From Rhodomicrobium vannielii ATCC 17100 (GTDB lineage: Bacteria; Pseudomonadota; Alphaproteobacteria; Rhizobiales; Rhodomicrobiaceae), in assembly GCF_000166055.1 (NCBI RefSeq), contig NC_014664.1, forward strand, positions 1,203,927-1,267,926: a stretch of DNA of 64,000 nucleotides, read 5' to 3'. The notes beneath the pieces are model-generated. The model saw only the letters and a list, made by a program, of their open reading frames with translations. It ran no database searches and had not been told where the DNA came from. Every line of letters starts with the position of its first letter. Within the stretch, counting starts at the first letter, position 1. A program made the translations under genes and the position numbers. Shown here piece by piece: positions 28,719-37,192 of this stretch.

Positions 28719-30560
28719 TCAGTAGCGTTTCATCTCGATGCCGTGCTTTTTGAGCGCGTAACCGACCTGACGCGGCGTCAAGCCGAGGATGCGCGCGGCC
28801 TTCGCCTGAACCCAGCCTGTCTTTTCCAACGCGTTGATCAGCGTGTCCTTGCTGAGTTGCGCATAGCCGCCATCGGCATCCTCATGCGCATCGCTGCCGT
28901 TTCCGTGCGAAGCACCATTATGCGACGTGCCGTTTTGCGAGGCGCCATTATGCGTCGCGCCGTTTCCGTTCGAGGCTCCGTGCGCGTGCCCGTTCCCGTT
29001 CCGGCCTTCCAACGGCTCCGGCGCGGGCGGCGTGTAGGGCGATGGAGCGGATGGCGGGTTCGCGCGCGGCTGACTGCTGTTGCCCTCGGTAAAGCGATGC
29101 TGCTGAGGCGGCATATAGGTCACCTCCCCGCTCGCCGGGCCTTTCCACAGCATCGACGACAGGCAATGTCCGTGCTGACAGGCAAAATCGGCGGCGTGGA
29201 TCTCGTCGCCAAGCGTCATCGCGGCGGTGCGCCGAATGCAGTTTTCCAGTTCGCGGATATTGCCGGGGAAGTAGCACTTGCACAGCACATCCATCGCGTC
29301 CGGGCCGAAGGTCAACTGATAGCCGTTCTCTTCGGCGAAGCGGCTGAGGAAGTGCTGAGCGAGTTCGGGGATGTCGCCTTGCCGCTCGCGCAACGGCGGC
29401 AGCATGAGCGGCACCACGTTGATACGGTAATAGAGGTCGGCGCGGAATTTGCCATCGGCGACCATCTGTTCCAGCGCGCGGTTCGTGGCGCAGACGAGGC
29501 GGAAATTGATCTTCAGCGTATGCTGGCCGCCGACGCGCTCGAACTCGCCCTCCTGAAGGATGCGGAGAAGCTTTGCCTGGAACGAGGGCGAGATTTCGCC
29601 GATCTCGTCGAGGAAGATCGTGCCCCCGTCCGCCAGTTCGAAGCGGCCCTTGCGAAGGCCGACAGCGCCTGTGAACGCACCCTTCTCGTGCCCGAAAAGT
29701 TCGGACTCGATGACGCCTTCGGGCAGCGCCGCGCAGTTCACCTTGACGAACGGCTTACCCTTGCGGCGCGAAAGCTCGTGGATCGCGCGGGCGAAAAGCT
29801 CCTTGCCGGTGCCGGTTTCGCCGCGAATGAGAACCGGCGCGTTGGACTTCGCGACCTGTTCGATGCGCTCCGTGACCGCGCGGATCGCGCGGCTTTTGCC
29901 GAGGATGCCCGTCATCTTCGGCGGCGGCGCCTTGGCCTTGATGTTCGACAGTTCCTTGGCGAGGCGGTGCTGCTCGTGAATGAGGCGCTCGCGGTCCTCG
30001 GCGACGACGCGATGCAGCTTCAGCGCCTGGCCGACGAGGTTCGCCACCATGGTTAGGAAGCGCACATCGTGATCGATGCGCACATCCATGCTGCCTTGCC
30101 ACACGCGTTCGATGGCGAGCGTACCAACCACCTTCGCATCGACGCGGATCGGCACGCCGATGAACGTCTGCACGACATTCGGCCCGGCGCTGCCTAGGCG
30201 CTTCCAGCCGGCGAACGACGGGTGAAGGGCGCAGTTCTGCACCACCAGCGGCGAGGCGGTAGCCACGATCTGGTCGATGACGGCGAGCGGCAGATCGCCA
30301 TCTTCGTTTGAGTCGATGCTGGCTTCCGTCGATGCCGACACCTTGATCTCGGGATCGCCAGCCTTGTCCAGCAGCATGAGCGTCGAGAGCCTCATATCGA
30401 GGAACGAACTCATGACCGAGACGACGTTGTTGAGCATCACCCTCAGGCTTGAGGGCGACGTCACGATCTTCGAGATCTCGTAGATGCCGCTCAGCGCTGT
30501 GTCGCTGTATCTCACGCTTCCCGGAACCGTGACGGTGCCCGCCGGTGCGGAAGATGTCAT
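28719..30560 (-). CDS. nifA: Nif-specific regulatory protein NifA
   Basis: A 613-residue sigma-54 activator. A GAF domain (about 20-185) precedes an AAA+ domain with Walker A GETGTGKE (247), GAFTGA (294) and FLDEIGE. The interdomain cysteines are at 429, 441, 461 and 466, exactly C-x11-C-x19-C-x4-C, the pattern of oxygen-sensitive alphaproteobacterial NifA. A long linker rich in Asn, Gly, His and Pro (about 490-550) leads to a Fis-type HTH (AKAARILGLTPRQVGYALKK). ATG 30560 has GAGG six bases upstream. It should activate the nifV promoter found at 37.0 kb. Confidence 0.96.
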   Translation of the reverse strand: MTSSAPAGTVTVPGSVRYSDTALSGIYEISKIVTSPSSLRVMLNNVVSVMSSFLDMRLSTLMLLDKAGDPEIKVSASTEASIDSNEDGDLPLAVIDQIVATASPLVVQNCALHPSFAGWKRLGSAGPNVVQTFIGVPIRVDAKVVGTLAIERVWQGSMDVRIDHDVRFLTMVANLVGQALKLHRVVAEDRERLIHEQHRLAKELSNIKAKAPPPKMTGILGKSRAIRAVTERIEQVAKSNAPVLIRGETGTGKELFARAIHELSRRKGKPFVKVNCAALPEGVIESELFGHEKGAFTGAVGLRKGRFELADGGTIFLDEIGEISPSFQAKLLRILQEGEFERVGGQHTLKINFRLVCATNRALEQMVADGKFRADLYYRINVVPLMLPPLRERQGDIPELAQHFLSRFAEENGYQLTFGPDAMDVLCKCYFPGNIRELENCIRRTAAMTLGDEIHAADFACQHGHCLSSMLWKGPASGEVTYMPPQQHRFTEGNSSQPRANPPSAPSPYTPPAPEPLEGRNGNGHAHGASNGNGATHNGASQNGTSHNGASHGNGSDAHEDADGGYAQLSKDTLINALEKTGWVQAKAARILGLTPRQVGYALKKHGIEMKRY

Positions 30561-30897
30561 AAATAACCTCATCCGACAAACTGAGGCTGGGCCGAAGGCC
30601 AACCCACAAGCTTGCTTGGTAGTTTCACGTTTGAAGCTATTATAACAATGGCATGCGACAATGTCGCGTCCATAGAATAGTCAATTCTCCGCCCGCCTAC
30701 CCGCCCATCTCGCGAAAAAACGCGAAATAATGCAGCGGTAACAACGGCTAAGGCGGAGATTGCCTCATAAGCGGGCAAAAATTATTTTTTGATCAATTCC
30801 AGGCTACGTTGCCTTGGCGGTCGCGCAGCCTGTTCTCGATATGGCAACGAGAAGGGTGGTCCGTTCTCAACGCGGTGCTGAGAACGGTGGTCCGTTC
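30561..30897. other. nifA upstream region
   Basis: 337 bp. It holds a likely nifA promoter (30639-30667) and, near the end of the ferritin-like gene, a duplicated 21-bp sequence. No TGT-N10-ACA NifA site or -24/-12 element was found here, so nifA does not look autoactivated. Confidence 0.5.
30639..30667 (-). promoter_or_regulatory. Candidate sigma-70 type promoter of nifA
   Basis: On the minus strand, GCGACA (4 of 6 to consensus), a 17-bp spacer and a perfect TATAAT, about 79 bp before the nifA start. GCGACA-T-TGTCGC over the -35 region forms a small inverted repeat that could bind a regulator. Confidence 0.45.
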
Positions 30898-30906
30898 TCA
30901 ATGCGG
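30855..30906. repeat. Two copies of a 21-bp direct repeat
   Basis: GGTGGTCCGTTCTCAACGCG at 30855 and the same with one change at 30886. They differ at one of 21 positions and are separated by 10 bp. The second copy overlaps the stop codon of the ferritin-like gene. On the minus strand GAGAACGG / CCGTTCTC forms an 8-bp stem with a four-base loop, which may act as a terminator. Confidence 0.65.
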
Positions 30907-31395
30907 GGCCGTGAGATTGGTTTCCTCGGGAAGCGTCTCGCCCGCCTTGTGCAGTGCCATCCACCGCTTCAGCTCCGCGACGTGCTCTTCTTCCTCGGCG
31001 ACAAACTCCTTCGCGAGGACTTTGATCTCCGGGTCGGTCGTCGTGTCGTAGACGTGCTTGTAGAACTGATAGCCACGCATCTCGGCGTCGAGCGCGATTT
31101 CAAGCGCCTGCTCGCGACCGATCATTGGGTCCGTTCCCCAGATCGCCGCCGCTTCGGGGCTTTCGAGGTCCGGCCATTCGAAATCGCCCGGTGCCTTCTT
31201 GGGGATGTCGCGATAACCGGCGCGGGCCATGGCGTCGCCCATGTGAAGACGCGAATAGTCAGAAAGCTGGCGAAAGAGCTTTCCCACTTCACGATTGCCA
31301 GCGCCGTCCATGGCGTCGGCGAGTTGCGCGAAACGAAGCGTGGCTTCCTGTTCGAGCTTGATGGAATAGGCGAGAAATTCCTCGACGGAATCCAT
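30898..31395 (-). CDS. Ferritin/rubrerythrin-like protein in the nif region
   Basis: A 165-residue four-helix protein from MDSVEEFLAY. Possible metal ligands are E and H residues in SIKLEQEATLRFAQLADAMD, SRLHMGDAMA and EFVAEEEEHVAELKRWMALH. The ExxH pairs match the ferritin-like diiron pattern. ATG 31395 is chosen, with AGGGG eight bases upstream; the longer frame is not family-like. It lies between fixX and nifA, separated from both by 208 and 337 bp, with its own likely promoter. Iron storage or oxygen protection for nitrogenase is inference. Confidence 0.8.
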   Translation of the reverse strand: MDSVEEFLAYSIKLEQEATLRFAQLADAMDGAGNREVGKLFRQLSDYSRLHMGDAMARAGYRDIPKKAPGDFEWPDLESPEAAAIWGTDPMIGREQALEIALDAEMRGYQFYKHVYDTTTDPEIKVLAKEFVAEEEEHVAELKRWMALHKAGETLPEETNLTAPH

Positions 31396-31470
31396 GATCA
31401 GTCCCCTTGTGTATCTGCGGAAAGCGCCTGCTCGGCAGGCCTGAACTGCCGATGCGCTGAACGCGACGCT

Positions 31471-31476
31471 ATTATA
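31471..31476 (-). promoter_or_regulatory. Candidate -10 element of the ferritin-like gene
   Basis: Minus-strand TATAATAGC, 76 bp before the ATG, with a possible TTGGGA 19 bp upstream. The same TATAATAGC occurs at nearly the same distance before nifA. Confidence 0.35.
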
Positions 31477-31546
31477 ATCGAAATTTCGGTCGCGTTCCCA
31501 AGTAATTCTGCGGGCGGGCACCGCGCATGACGACGCTCGCGCAAAC

Positions 31547-31599
31547 CGGAAGCCCGGCAGCTTTCGGAGACCCCCCGAAAGCGCCGCGTCTGGCTTCCG
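31547..31599 (-). terminator. Nested hairpin after fixX
   Basis: Inner stem GCTTTCGG / CCGAAAGC (31560-31567 and 31575-31582) sits inside an outer stem GGAAGCC / GGCTTCC. It starts 5 bp after the fixX stop. No long T run follows on the minus strand, so termination may be partial. Confidence 0.55.
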
Positions 31600-31603
31600 A
31601 AGC

Positions 31604-31900
31604 TTAGCCGAACTTGAACAGAATGCCGTAGCCGCCGCGAGGATACGTCCACGTCAGCGCGCCCGAGCCTTCCGCCAGCACGCGGCAGGTGCCGCATTCG
31701 AGGCAGCCGTCGGGGCTCACCTCGACCTGACCCTTGCCGTTTATGTCATAGCAGTGCGCGGGGCAAAGCTTGACGAGGAGCAGAAGCTCCTTCGACGGCT
31801 TCTCGTGCGGCGCGACCACGATATGAGGGCGCCCGGCATCGACGAGATAGCGGTTCTGATAGAGCTTCTCTTCGACTCGCACCGTTGGTGTCTCAGCCAT
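31604..31900 (-). CDS. fixX: Ferredoxin-like protein FixX
   Basis: A 98-residue [4Fe-4S] protein partner of FixABC. The cluster cysteines are in [10 protein letters not shown] and [11 protein letters not shown]. It lies 30 bp after fixC. It carries the low-potential or quinone-side electrons between the FixAB flavoprotein and FixC in the electron-bifurcating complex that supplies ferredoxin or flavodoxin to nitrogenase. Normal length. Confident. Confidence 0.95.
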   Translation of the reverse strand: MAETPTVRVEEKLYQNRYLVDAGRPHIVVAPHEKPSKELLLLVKLCPAHCYDINGKGQVEVSPDGCLECGTCRVLAEGSGALTWTYPRGGYGILFKFG

Positions 31901-31930
31901 TCCAGTGTTCCTTTCCTGTTCCCGACCGAC

Positions 31931-33235
31931 CTAGCGCCACGACCTTGCGAGCTTCCAGGCGTCGCTGGCGAGACCTCTCACCCCGCGCGCCTTGACGAAG
32001 GAACGAAGGATTTCCTTTTCCTTGCTCTTCTTGTCCTTGCCGTCCACGCGGAACCAGTTCTGCGCGGCCTTGGACACGAGTTCGGGATAGCTGCCGAAGA
32101 GACGATCGCGCGCGCCGTGCATGAAATCGGGCAAGCGCTTGTACTTCTTGAGATCCTTCATGACGAAGGAGCTTTCGAGCATCTTCTGATAGATGGAGAG
32201 GTTCTCAGCCGAGAACTTGTCCTTGCGGGACTTGATCTGGAAGATCGCTTCCGCGGCGATACGGCCCGTCGTCATCGCGAGGTTCGATCCTTCGCGATGG
32301 ACGGCGTTCACGAACTGCCCCGCGTCGCCGACGATCAGCCAGCCGTCACCGAAGAGTTGCGGCACGGCGTTGTAGCCGCCTTCGGGGATGAGATGCGCTG
32401 CGTATTCCTTCACTTCCGCGCCCGCGATAAGCGGAGCCACCGCCGGATGCTTCTTGAAGGTTTCGAGCAGTTCGTAAGGCGCAAGCCCGGTATGCGCGAA
32501 GTCCGAGACGAGGCAGCCGATGCCGATCGAGATGCTTTCCTTGTTGGTGTAAAGGAAGCCCGTGCCGGCCATGCCCCTGGTGATGGTGCCAGCGGCTTCG
32601 ATGACGACGCCTTCGTCGCCCGAGATGTTGAAGCGGCTCTCGATCACGTCGGACGGCAGGAAGTGCATTTCCTTCACCGCGAGCGCCACCGTGTCCGGCT
32701 TCGGACGCGGACGCAGACCCGCCTTCGTGCCGAGCACGCCGTTCACGCCTTCGGCCATCACGACCACGTCGGCGAGAATGGTGCCGCCCGCGCGGTCGGT
32801 CTTCACGCCGATCACCTTGCCGCCCGAGAAGCAGAGATCGGTGACGGTCGTCTCAAGGATGAGGAGCGCGCCCGCCTCCTGCACCTTCTTCGAGAACCAC
32901 TTGTCGAACTGCGCACGGATGATCGTGTAGCGGTTCGGCGCTTCCTCGTTGAAGTCGTCGGAGCGGTAATGGACACCCGTGTAGGAGGAGTCATCCATGT
33001 ACCAGAGGCGCTGCTCGATCAAATGGCGCTCAAGCGGAGCATCGTCCCGGAAATCCGGGATGATCTTCTCCAGCATGTTCGCGTACATGATCGCGCCCTG
33101 CACGTTCTTCGAGCCCGGATATTCGCCGCGCTCGATCTGGAGCACTTTCAGGCCGCGCTTCGCCAGAGTGTAAGCACAGGAATTGCCGGCCGGTCCGGCC
33201 CCCACGACGATAACGTCGAATTTTTCTGCGGGCAT
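31931..33235 (-). CDS. fixC: FixC, ETF:quinone oxidoreductase-like flavoprotein
   Basis: A 434-residue FAD protein. The dinucleotide fold [19 protein letters not shown] is at residue 10, and [20 protein letters not shown] is the second FAD contact near residue 290. Similar to ETF-QO, but it relies on FixX for the cluster. As part of FixABCX it passes electrons from NADH to quinone and, by bifurcation, to ferredoxin. In operon order fixB-31 bp-fixC-30 bp-fixX. Confident. Confidence 0.96.
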   Translation of the reverse strand: MPAEKFDVIVVGAGPAGNSCAYTLAKRGLKVLQIERGEYPGSKNVQGAIMYANMLEKIIPDFRDDAPLERHLIEQRLWYMDDSSYTGVHYRSDDFNEEAPNRYTIIRAQFDKWFSKKVQEAGALLILETTVTDLCFSGGKVIGVKTDRAGGTILADVVVMAEGVNGVLGTKAGLRPRPKPDTVALAVKEMHFLPSDVIESRFNISGDEGVVIEAAGTITRGMAGTGFLYTNKESISIGIGCLVSDFAHTGLAPYELLETFKKHPAVAPLIAGAEVKEYAAHLIPEGGYNAVPQLFGDGWLIVGDAGQFVNAVHREGSNLAMTTGRIAAEAIFQIKSRKDKFSAENLSIYQKMLESSFVMKDLKKYKRLPDFMHGARDRLFGSYPELVSKAAQNWFRVDGKDKKSKEKEILRSFVKARGVRGLASDAWKLARSWR

Positions 33236-33266
33236 GCGAGTTCTCCTTCGAAACCTTTCCGCTCAA

Positions 33267-34376
33267 TCAGCCGACGAGGCGCGAGCGCGTGTTGGGGGCG
33301 ATCCGCTGGCGGACTTCCTTCGCGAGCGCGGGGAGGAAGCGGACGGCGTCGGTAATGATGGCGAGATGCGCGAAGTCCATGATCGGCGCGTTCTTGTCGG
33401 TGTTGATCGCGAGGATCAGGTCCGCGCCTTCGACACCCACGCGATGCTGGATCGCGCCGGAGATGCCCGCAGCGATGTAGAGTTTCGGACGGATGGTCTT
33501 GCCGGTCTGGCCGATCTGGCGGTCGGCCGGGATCCAGCCGCGCTGCACGAGCGGACGCGAGCCGCCCCAATCCGCGCCGAGAGCCTTCGCGAGATCCCTC
33601 ACGAGCTGATAATTTTCAGCGCTGCCGAGGCCGAGACCGCCCGCGACGACCACGTCGGCATAGGCGAGGTTCGACTTGTTCGAGTCGCGGTCGGGGATGA
33701 ACTGAAGAAGCTTCGTGACAATCTCGTCCTCGATCATCGTGAATTCATATTCGATGACCGGGCCGGACTTGTCGTCGAGGCGCTCCGGCATCGAGAACAC
33801 GCGAGGCCGAACGGTCGCCATCTGCGGGCGGAAGTTCAGCGTGTAGATCGTGCAGAGAAGCGAGCCGCCGAAGGTCGGGCGCGTCGCGGCGAGGGAGCCA
33901 TCGGCGTCGACCGCGAGTTCCGTGCAGTCGGCCGTGAGGCCGGTCGCGAGCGTCGTCGCAACCGAGCCCGCGAGATCGCGGCCGAGCGTGGTTGCGCCAA
34001 GAAGCAGGATTTCCGGCTGGAACTTGTTAACCAGTTCCGTCATGCAGCGGGTGTACGGCTCGTTGCGGTAGTCCGCGAGAACCGGGCTTTCCACGAGATA
34101 GGCCACGTCCGCGCCGTAGGCGTAACATTCCTGAACGGCGTGGCGGGTGTCTTCTCCAGCGCCGCCAAGCACGACGCCGGCGAGCTGCACGCCGAGCTTG
34201 TCGGCGAGCTTGCGGCCTTCGCCCATGAGTTCCCACGAGACGGGATGCACGTGACCGCGCTCAAGCTCGATGAAAACCCAGACGTGCTTGTAGGACCTGA
34301 ACTTCTCGGGAAGTTCTTTCTTCATTCCGGCGCGGCCGCCAGCTGCGGCGGGCTTCGGGGCGGGTGTCGTCGTCAT
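33267..34376 (-). CDS. fixB: FixB, electron transfer flavoprotein alpha-like subunit
   Basis: About 369 residues from [14 protein letters not shown]. The family begins at [20 protein letters not shown] (about 30). The C-terminal FAD domain has [40 protein letters not shown] and [16 protein letters not shown], the ETF-alpha signature. The Ala/Pro/Gly N-terminal extension is uncommon but plausible. ATG 34376 has GGAGA about nine bases upstream; a TTG two codons earlier is the alternative. Pairs with FixA. Confidence 0.95.
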   Translation of the reverse strand: MTTTPAPKPAAAGGRAGMKKELPEKFRSYKHVWVFIELERGHVHPVSWELMGEGRKLADKLGVQLAGVVLGGAGEDTRHAVQECYAYGADVAYLVESPVLADYRNEPYTRCMTELVNKFQPEILLLGATTLGRDLAGSVATTLATGLTADCTELAVDADGSLAATRPTFGGSLLCTIYTLNFRPQMATVRPRVFSMPERLDDKSGPVIEYEFTMIEDEIVTKLLQFIPDRDSNKSNLAYADVVVAGGLGLGSAENYQLVRDLAKALGADWGGSRPLVQRGWIPADRQIGQTGKTIRPKLYIAAGISGAIQHRVGVEGADLILAINTDKNAPIMDFAHLAIITDAVRFLPALAKEVRQRIAPNTRSRLVG

Positions 34377-34406
34377 AACCAAATCTCCGTATTGCGCGCT
34401 GCTGGC

Positions 34407-35258
34407 TTAGCTTTGGGCCATGGCCGTGAGTTCTTTTTCGATGGTCGGCAGGCGGCCGAAGATCTCGTCCAGCGCCTTGCTTGCCATCGCGTCCGGCGCA
34501 AGGCCGCCGATGTCGATGATCTTCGCCTTCTCGGCGCGAGCCGCCGGCGCGAACACACGCTTCACCACGGTCGGCGAGCCCTTGAGGCCGCACTTGCCCA
34601 TCTCGGCGACGCCAGCCGCGGCGGCGTTCCAGGTCACGATCTCGGCGCGGGCGGCCGCGAGCGCCACATCGATGGAGCCGCGACGAATTTCGTTCGTGCC
34701 TTCGAGCATGGTGATGAGGCAGGGCAGCTTCGACTTGAGCACCTGCACGCCGCCCTCGGCGCGACGCTCGACGGTGATGGTCTTGCCCTCAAGGTTAACT
34801 TCGCTGATGCCCGAAACGTAAGTGAGCTGATGCAGGTCGAGGCGCTTGGCGATGCCGGGACCGACCTGCGCGGTGTCGCCGTCGATGGTCTGCTTGCCGG
34901 TGAACACGATGTCGACCGGCTCATAGGTCTTGCCGATCTTGATGATGGCCTGCGAAAGCGCATAGCTCGTTGCGAGCGTATCGGAACCGGCGAAGGCGCG
35001 GTCGGTGAGGAGCACGGCGCGGTCGACGCCATAGGTCAGCGCGCGGCGAAGGCTATCCTCGGCCATTGGCGGACCCATCGTCAGCACCGTCACGTTGCCG
35101 CCGTGCTTGTCGCGCAGGCGAAGCGCCGCCTCGATGGCGAACAGATCATACGGGTTGATGATGGTCGGCACGCCCTGCCGCATGATGGTGTTCGTCACCG
35201 GATGCACGCGAATTTGCGCGCTGTCCGGAACCTGTTTGATGCAAACGACGATATGCAT
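34407..35258 (-). CDS. fixA: FixA, electron transfer flavoprotein beta-like subunit
   Basis: A 283-residue ETF-beta homologue starting MHIVVCIKQVPDSAQIRVHP. Further hallmarks are NPYDLFAIEAALRLRDKHGG, TVLTMGP, and TGKQTIDGDTAQVGPGIAKR, the bifurcating-type flavin region. It forms the heterodimer with FixB that oxidises NADH. Operon spacing of 24 bp on both sides, after nifW and before fixB. Confident. Confidence 0.96.
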   Translation of the reverse strand: MHIVVCIKQVPDSAQIRVHPVTNTIMRQGVPTIINPYDLFAIEAALRLRDKHGGNVTVLTMGPPMAEDSLRRALTYGVDRAVLLTDRAFAGSDTLATSYALSQAIIKIGKTYEPVDIVFTGKQTIDGDTAQVGPGIAKRLDLHQLTYVSGISEVNLEGKTITVERRAEGGVQVLKSKLPCLITMLEGTNEIRRGSIDVALAAARAEIVTWNAAAAGVAEMGKCGLKGSPTVVKRVFAPAARAEKAKIIDIGGLAPDAMASKALDEIFGRLPTIEKELTAMAQS

Positions 35259-35282
35259 GGTTCAACCCTTCCTGCGTGCCGC

Positions 35283-35624
35283 CTAGCGGCCAATGATGGT
35301 TAGTGAGTCAAGGGGCACGAAAGCCTTCGGCGCTTCTTCCTTCGGCCGGTCGGGGTGGTGCTCCTGCAAAACCTTGAAGACGCGCTCCTGAAGCGGCGTC
35401 GACTTTACAAAATCGTCATAGGCATGAGCCAGCGTTTCGCGCGCGGCCGCATAAATCTCTTCGTCGGTCGCGCCGGCAAAATCGCGCTGCGCGAGATACT
35501 GCCCCATGCGCTTCAGAATATGCAGACGAGCCACCTTGAGGCGATCAGGATCGTAATCGACGTTGAGATACGCGAAGAAATCTTCCGCCGAGGGAAGCTT
35601 TTCGAGATCCGACAAAACGCTCAT
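35283..35624 (-). CDS. nifW: Nitrogenase-stabilising protein NifW
   Basis: A 113-residue NifW from MSVLSDLEKLPSAEDFFAYL, continuing NVDYDPDRLKVARLHILKRM and ARETLAHAYDDFVKSTPLQE, close to the usual 100-115 residues. It helps protect or mature the MoFe protein. The ATG 35624 has only AAAGG 11 bases upstream; a longer frame exists but is not conserved in character. Lies 29 bp after nifV and 24 bp before fixA, inside the NifA-controlled operon. Confidence 0.92.
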   Translation of the reverse strand: MSVLSDLEKLPSAEDFFAYLNVDYDPDRLKVARLHILKRMGQYLAQRDFAGATDEEIYAAARETLAHAYDDFVKSTPLQERVFKVLQEHHPDRPKEEAPKAFVPLDSLTIIGR

Positions 35625-35653
35625 TGATGCCAACCTTTCGTTTCCACCGCGCG

Positions 35654-36937
35654 TCACGATACCGCCTTCAGACGAGACGACGATGCCGACCGCTTTATGG
35701 GACAAACGCCCGTGTTGCCGTCTGACCGCTCGTCCACGAGGGCGGCGGCGAGCCTCAGCAGGGTGAAAGACGGAATGCAGGCTTTGTGCTTTTCCGCATA
35801 GCCCCTGACAGCGGCAAGAAGACGGCGTTCCTCGTCCTCGGTGAGTTGCAAGCCCAGATAAGACAACTCGTGACGCAAACCCGCAAGCCCTGAATGCTTG
35901 CCGACGACGAAACGATGGTTTCGGCCGAGGCGGCGCGGCGACAGCGCCTCGTAGCAGTCCTTGCTCTTGAGGATGCCGTCGACGTGAATACCGGATTCGT
36001 GCGTGAAGACGTCCTTGCCGACGATGGGAGCGGAGCGCGCGATTTCGCGGCCGCTGCACCGGGCGACGAGTTCGCTCAGATGGCCGAGGGCGGGCAGATG
36101 GATGCGCGTGGCCTGCGCGAAGAGCGAGTCGAGCGCAACCGCAATCTGTTCGAGGGGGGCATTGCCCGCCCGCTCGCCCAGACCGTTGACGGTCACGCTG
36201 GCCGCGCTCGCTCCTGCTTCCAACGCGGCCAGCGTGTTGGCTGTGGCCAGACCGAGATCGTCATGGCCATGAAATTCGATGGGAAGATCCGTGATGCGCC
36301 TTACGGCTTCGATGGCGGCACGGATGGAAATCGGGTCGAGCACGCCGAGCGTGTCGGCGAAACGGTAGCGCACCGCACCGGCTCTGGCCGCCGCTTCGAG
36401 AATGGGTTCGAGCGTGTCCCGCGTGGCGCGCGACGAGTCCTCGCCGCCGAAAGCGACTTCAAGGCCTTTCGCACGGGCATAGCCGATGACGTCGGTGACG
36501 GCTGCCACTACGCGCGGCAGCGAACCGCCGAATTTTGCGGCAATCTGGAAGCGTGAGACGGGCGCGGATAGGTTCACGATGGACACGCCGGAAGCGATGG
36601 CATCGTCCACGTCGCCGCGACGCATGCGACACCACGCAATGACGCGCAACGGCAGGCCAGCTTTCGCGATCCGGCGGATTGCCTCCTGCTCGTCGCGGCC
36701 CATGGCGGGCGTGCCCACCTCGATCTCGTCCACGCCGACATCGGCGAGCGCGGCCGCGATCTGCATCTTCTCGGCGGCCGTGAAGGCGACGCCCGGCGTC
36801 TGCTCGCCATCCCTGAGCGTCGTGTCGTTAATGGCGACGCGGCCCGAAAGGGTGCGGCGGATGAACAGCGCGTTGTCGTCGCCTGCAACCCCGTCGCCGT
36901 CGTTCGTTCCGTTGAGACCGTTTGAGAGGTCGCGCAT
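35654..36937 (-). CDS. nifV: Homocitrate synthase NifV
   Basis: A 427-residue enzyme condensing acetyl-CoA and 2-oxoglutarate to homocitrate, the organic ligand of the iron-molybdenum cofactor. The catalytic site [20 protein letters not shown] is at about residue 36. [20 protein letters not shown] binds metal, and [20 protein letters not shown] is the second family signature. The first 30 residues are a Gly/Asn/Asp-rich extension. First gene of the operon, preceded by a sigma-54 promoter and two NifA sites. Confident. Confidence 0.96.
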   Translation of the reverse strand: MRDLSNGLNGTNDGDGVAGDDNALFIRRTLSGRVAINDTTLRDGEQTPGVAFTAAEKMQIAAALADVGVDEIEVGTPAMGRDEQEAIRRIAKAGLPLRVIAWCRMRRGDVDDAIASGVSIVNLSAPVSRFQIAAKFGGSLPRVVAAVTDVIGYARAKGLEVAFGGEDSSRATRDTLEPILEAAARAGAVRYRFADTLGVLDPISIRAAIEAVRRITDLPIEFHGHDDLGLATANTLAALEAGASAASVTVNGLGERAGNAPLEQIAVALDSLFAQATRIHLPALGHLSELVARCSGREIARSAPIVGKDVFTHESGIHVDGILKSKDCYEALSPRRLGRNHRFVVGKHSGLAGLRHELSYLGLQLTEDEERRLLAAVRGYAEKHKACIPSFTLLRLAAALVDERSDGNTGVCPIKRSASSSRLKAVS

Positions 36938-36991
36938 CCCGCATTCCGCCTGGTAAAACCGCCGCGTCGATACGCAGCGCGCAACTCGTAA

Positions 36992-37007
36992 AGCAGGAGA
37001 CGTGCCA
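36992..37007 (-). promoter_or_regulatory. Sigma-54 (-24/-12) promoter of nifV
   Basis: Minus strand TGGCACGTCTCCTGCT: the -24 TGGCAC is perfect and the -12 reads CTGCT in place of TTGCT. Spacing is correct. It lies 55 bp before the nifV ATG. Confidence 0.85.
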
Positions 37008-37055
37008 AACGCCTAAGCGGCTGAAAAGTGCGGAATAGTTTTAAATCCACGGCGG

Positions 37056-37071
37056 TGTCGAAAGTCCGACA
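37056..37071 (-). promoter_or_regulatory. NifA upstream activator site, proximal
   Basis: TGT-N10-ACA, exact in this palindromic consensus, about 50 bp upstream of the -24 element. It is one of a pair, two bases apart from the distal site. Confidence 0.85.
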
Positions 37072-37073
37072 CG

Positions 37074-37089
37074 TGTCGCACATGCGACA
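37074..37089 (-). promoter_or_regulatory. NifA upstream activator site, distal
   Basis: A second exact TGT-N10-ACA, whose half-sites extend to TGTCGC and GCGACA. The two sites are centred 18 bp apart, allowing two NifA dimers to bind side by side on nearly the same face of the helix. Confidence 0.85.
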
Positions 37090-37115
37090 TATCGGGAAAT
37101 TGAGGTCGGAAAGGT

Positions 37116-37151
37116 AAAAAAGATGCGCCCGGAGGTAAAGCCGAGCGCATC
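37116..37151 (-). terminator. Rho-independent terminator of the M50 protease gene
   Basis: Minus-strand stem GATGCGC / GCGCATC (arms 37145-37151 and 37122-37128) with a 16-base loop, followed by TTTTTT. It isolates the upstream protease gene from the NifA sites 27 bp further on. Confidence 0.8.
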
Positions 37152-37192
37152 CGAAAACGATCACGCTTCGATCAAATGTCGATGATCGGTCG

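Noticed and set aside
30561-30760. NifA binding site upstream of nifA
   Set aside because: TTGTCGCATGCCATTGT and its surroundings have no TGT-N10-ACA, and there is no -24/-12 element.
33183-35303. 706-codon frame opposite fixB and fixA
   Set aside because: Spans two genes and their gap on the other strand; content is typical antisense His/Arg/Glu.
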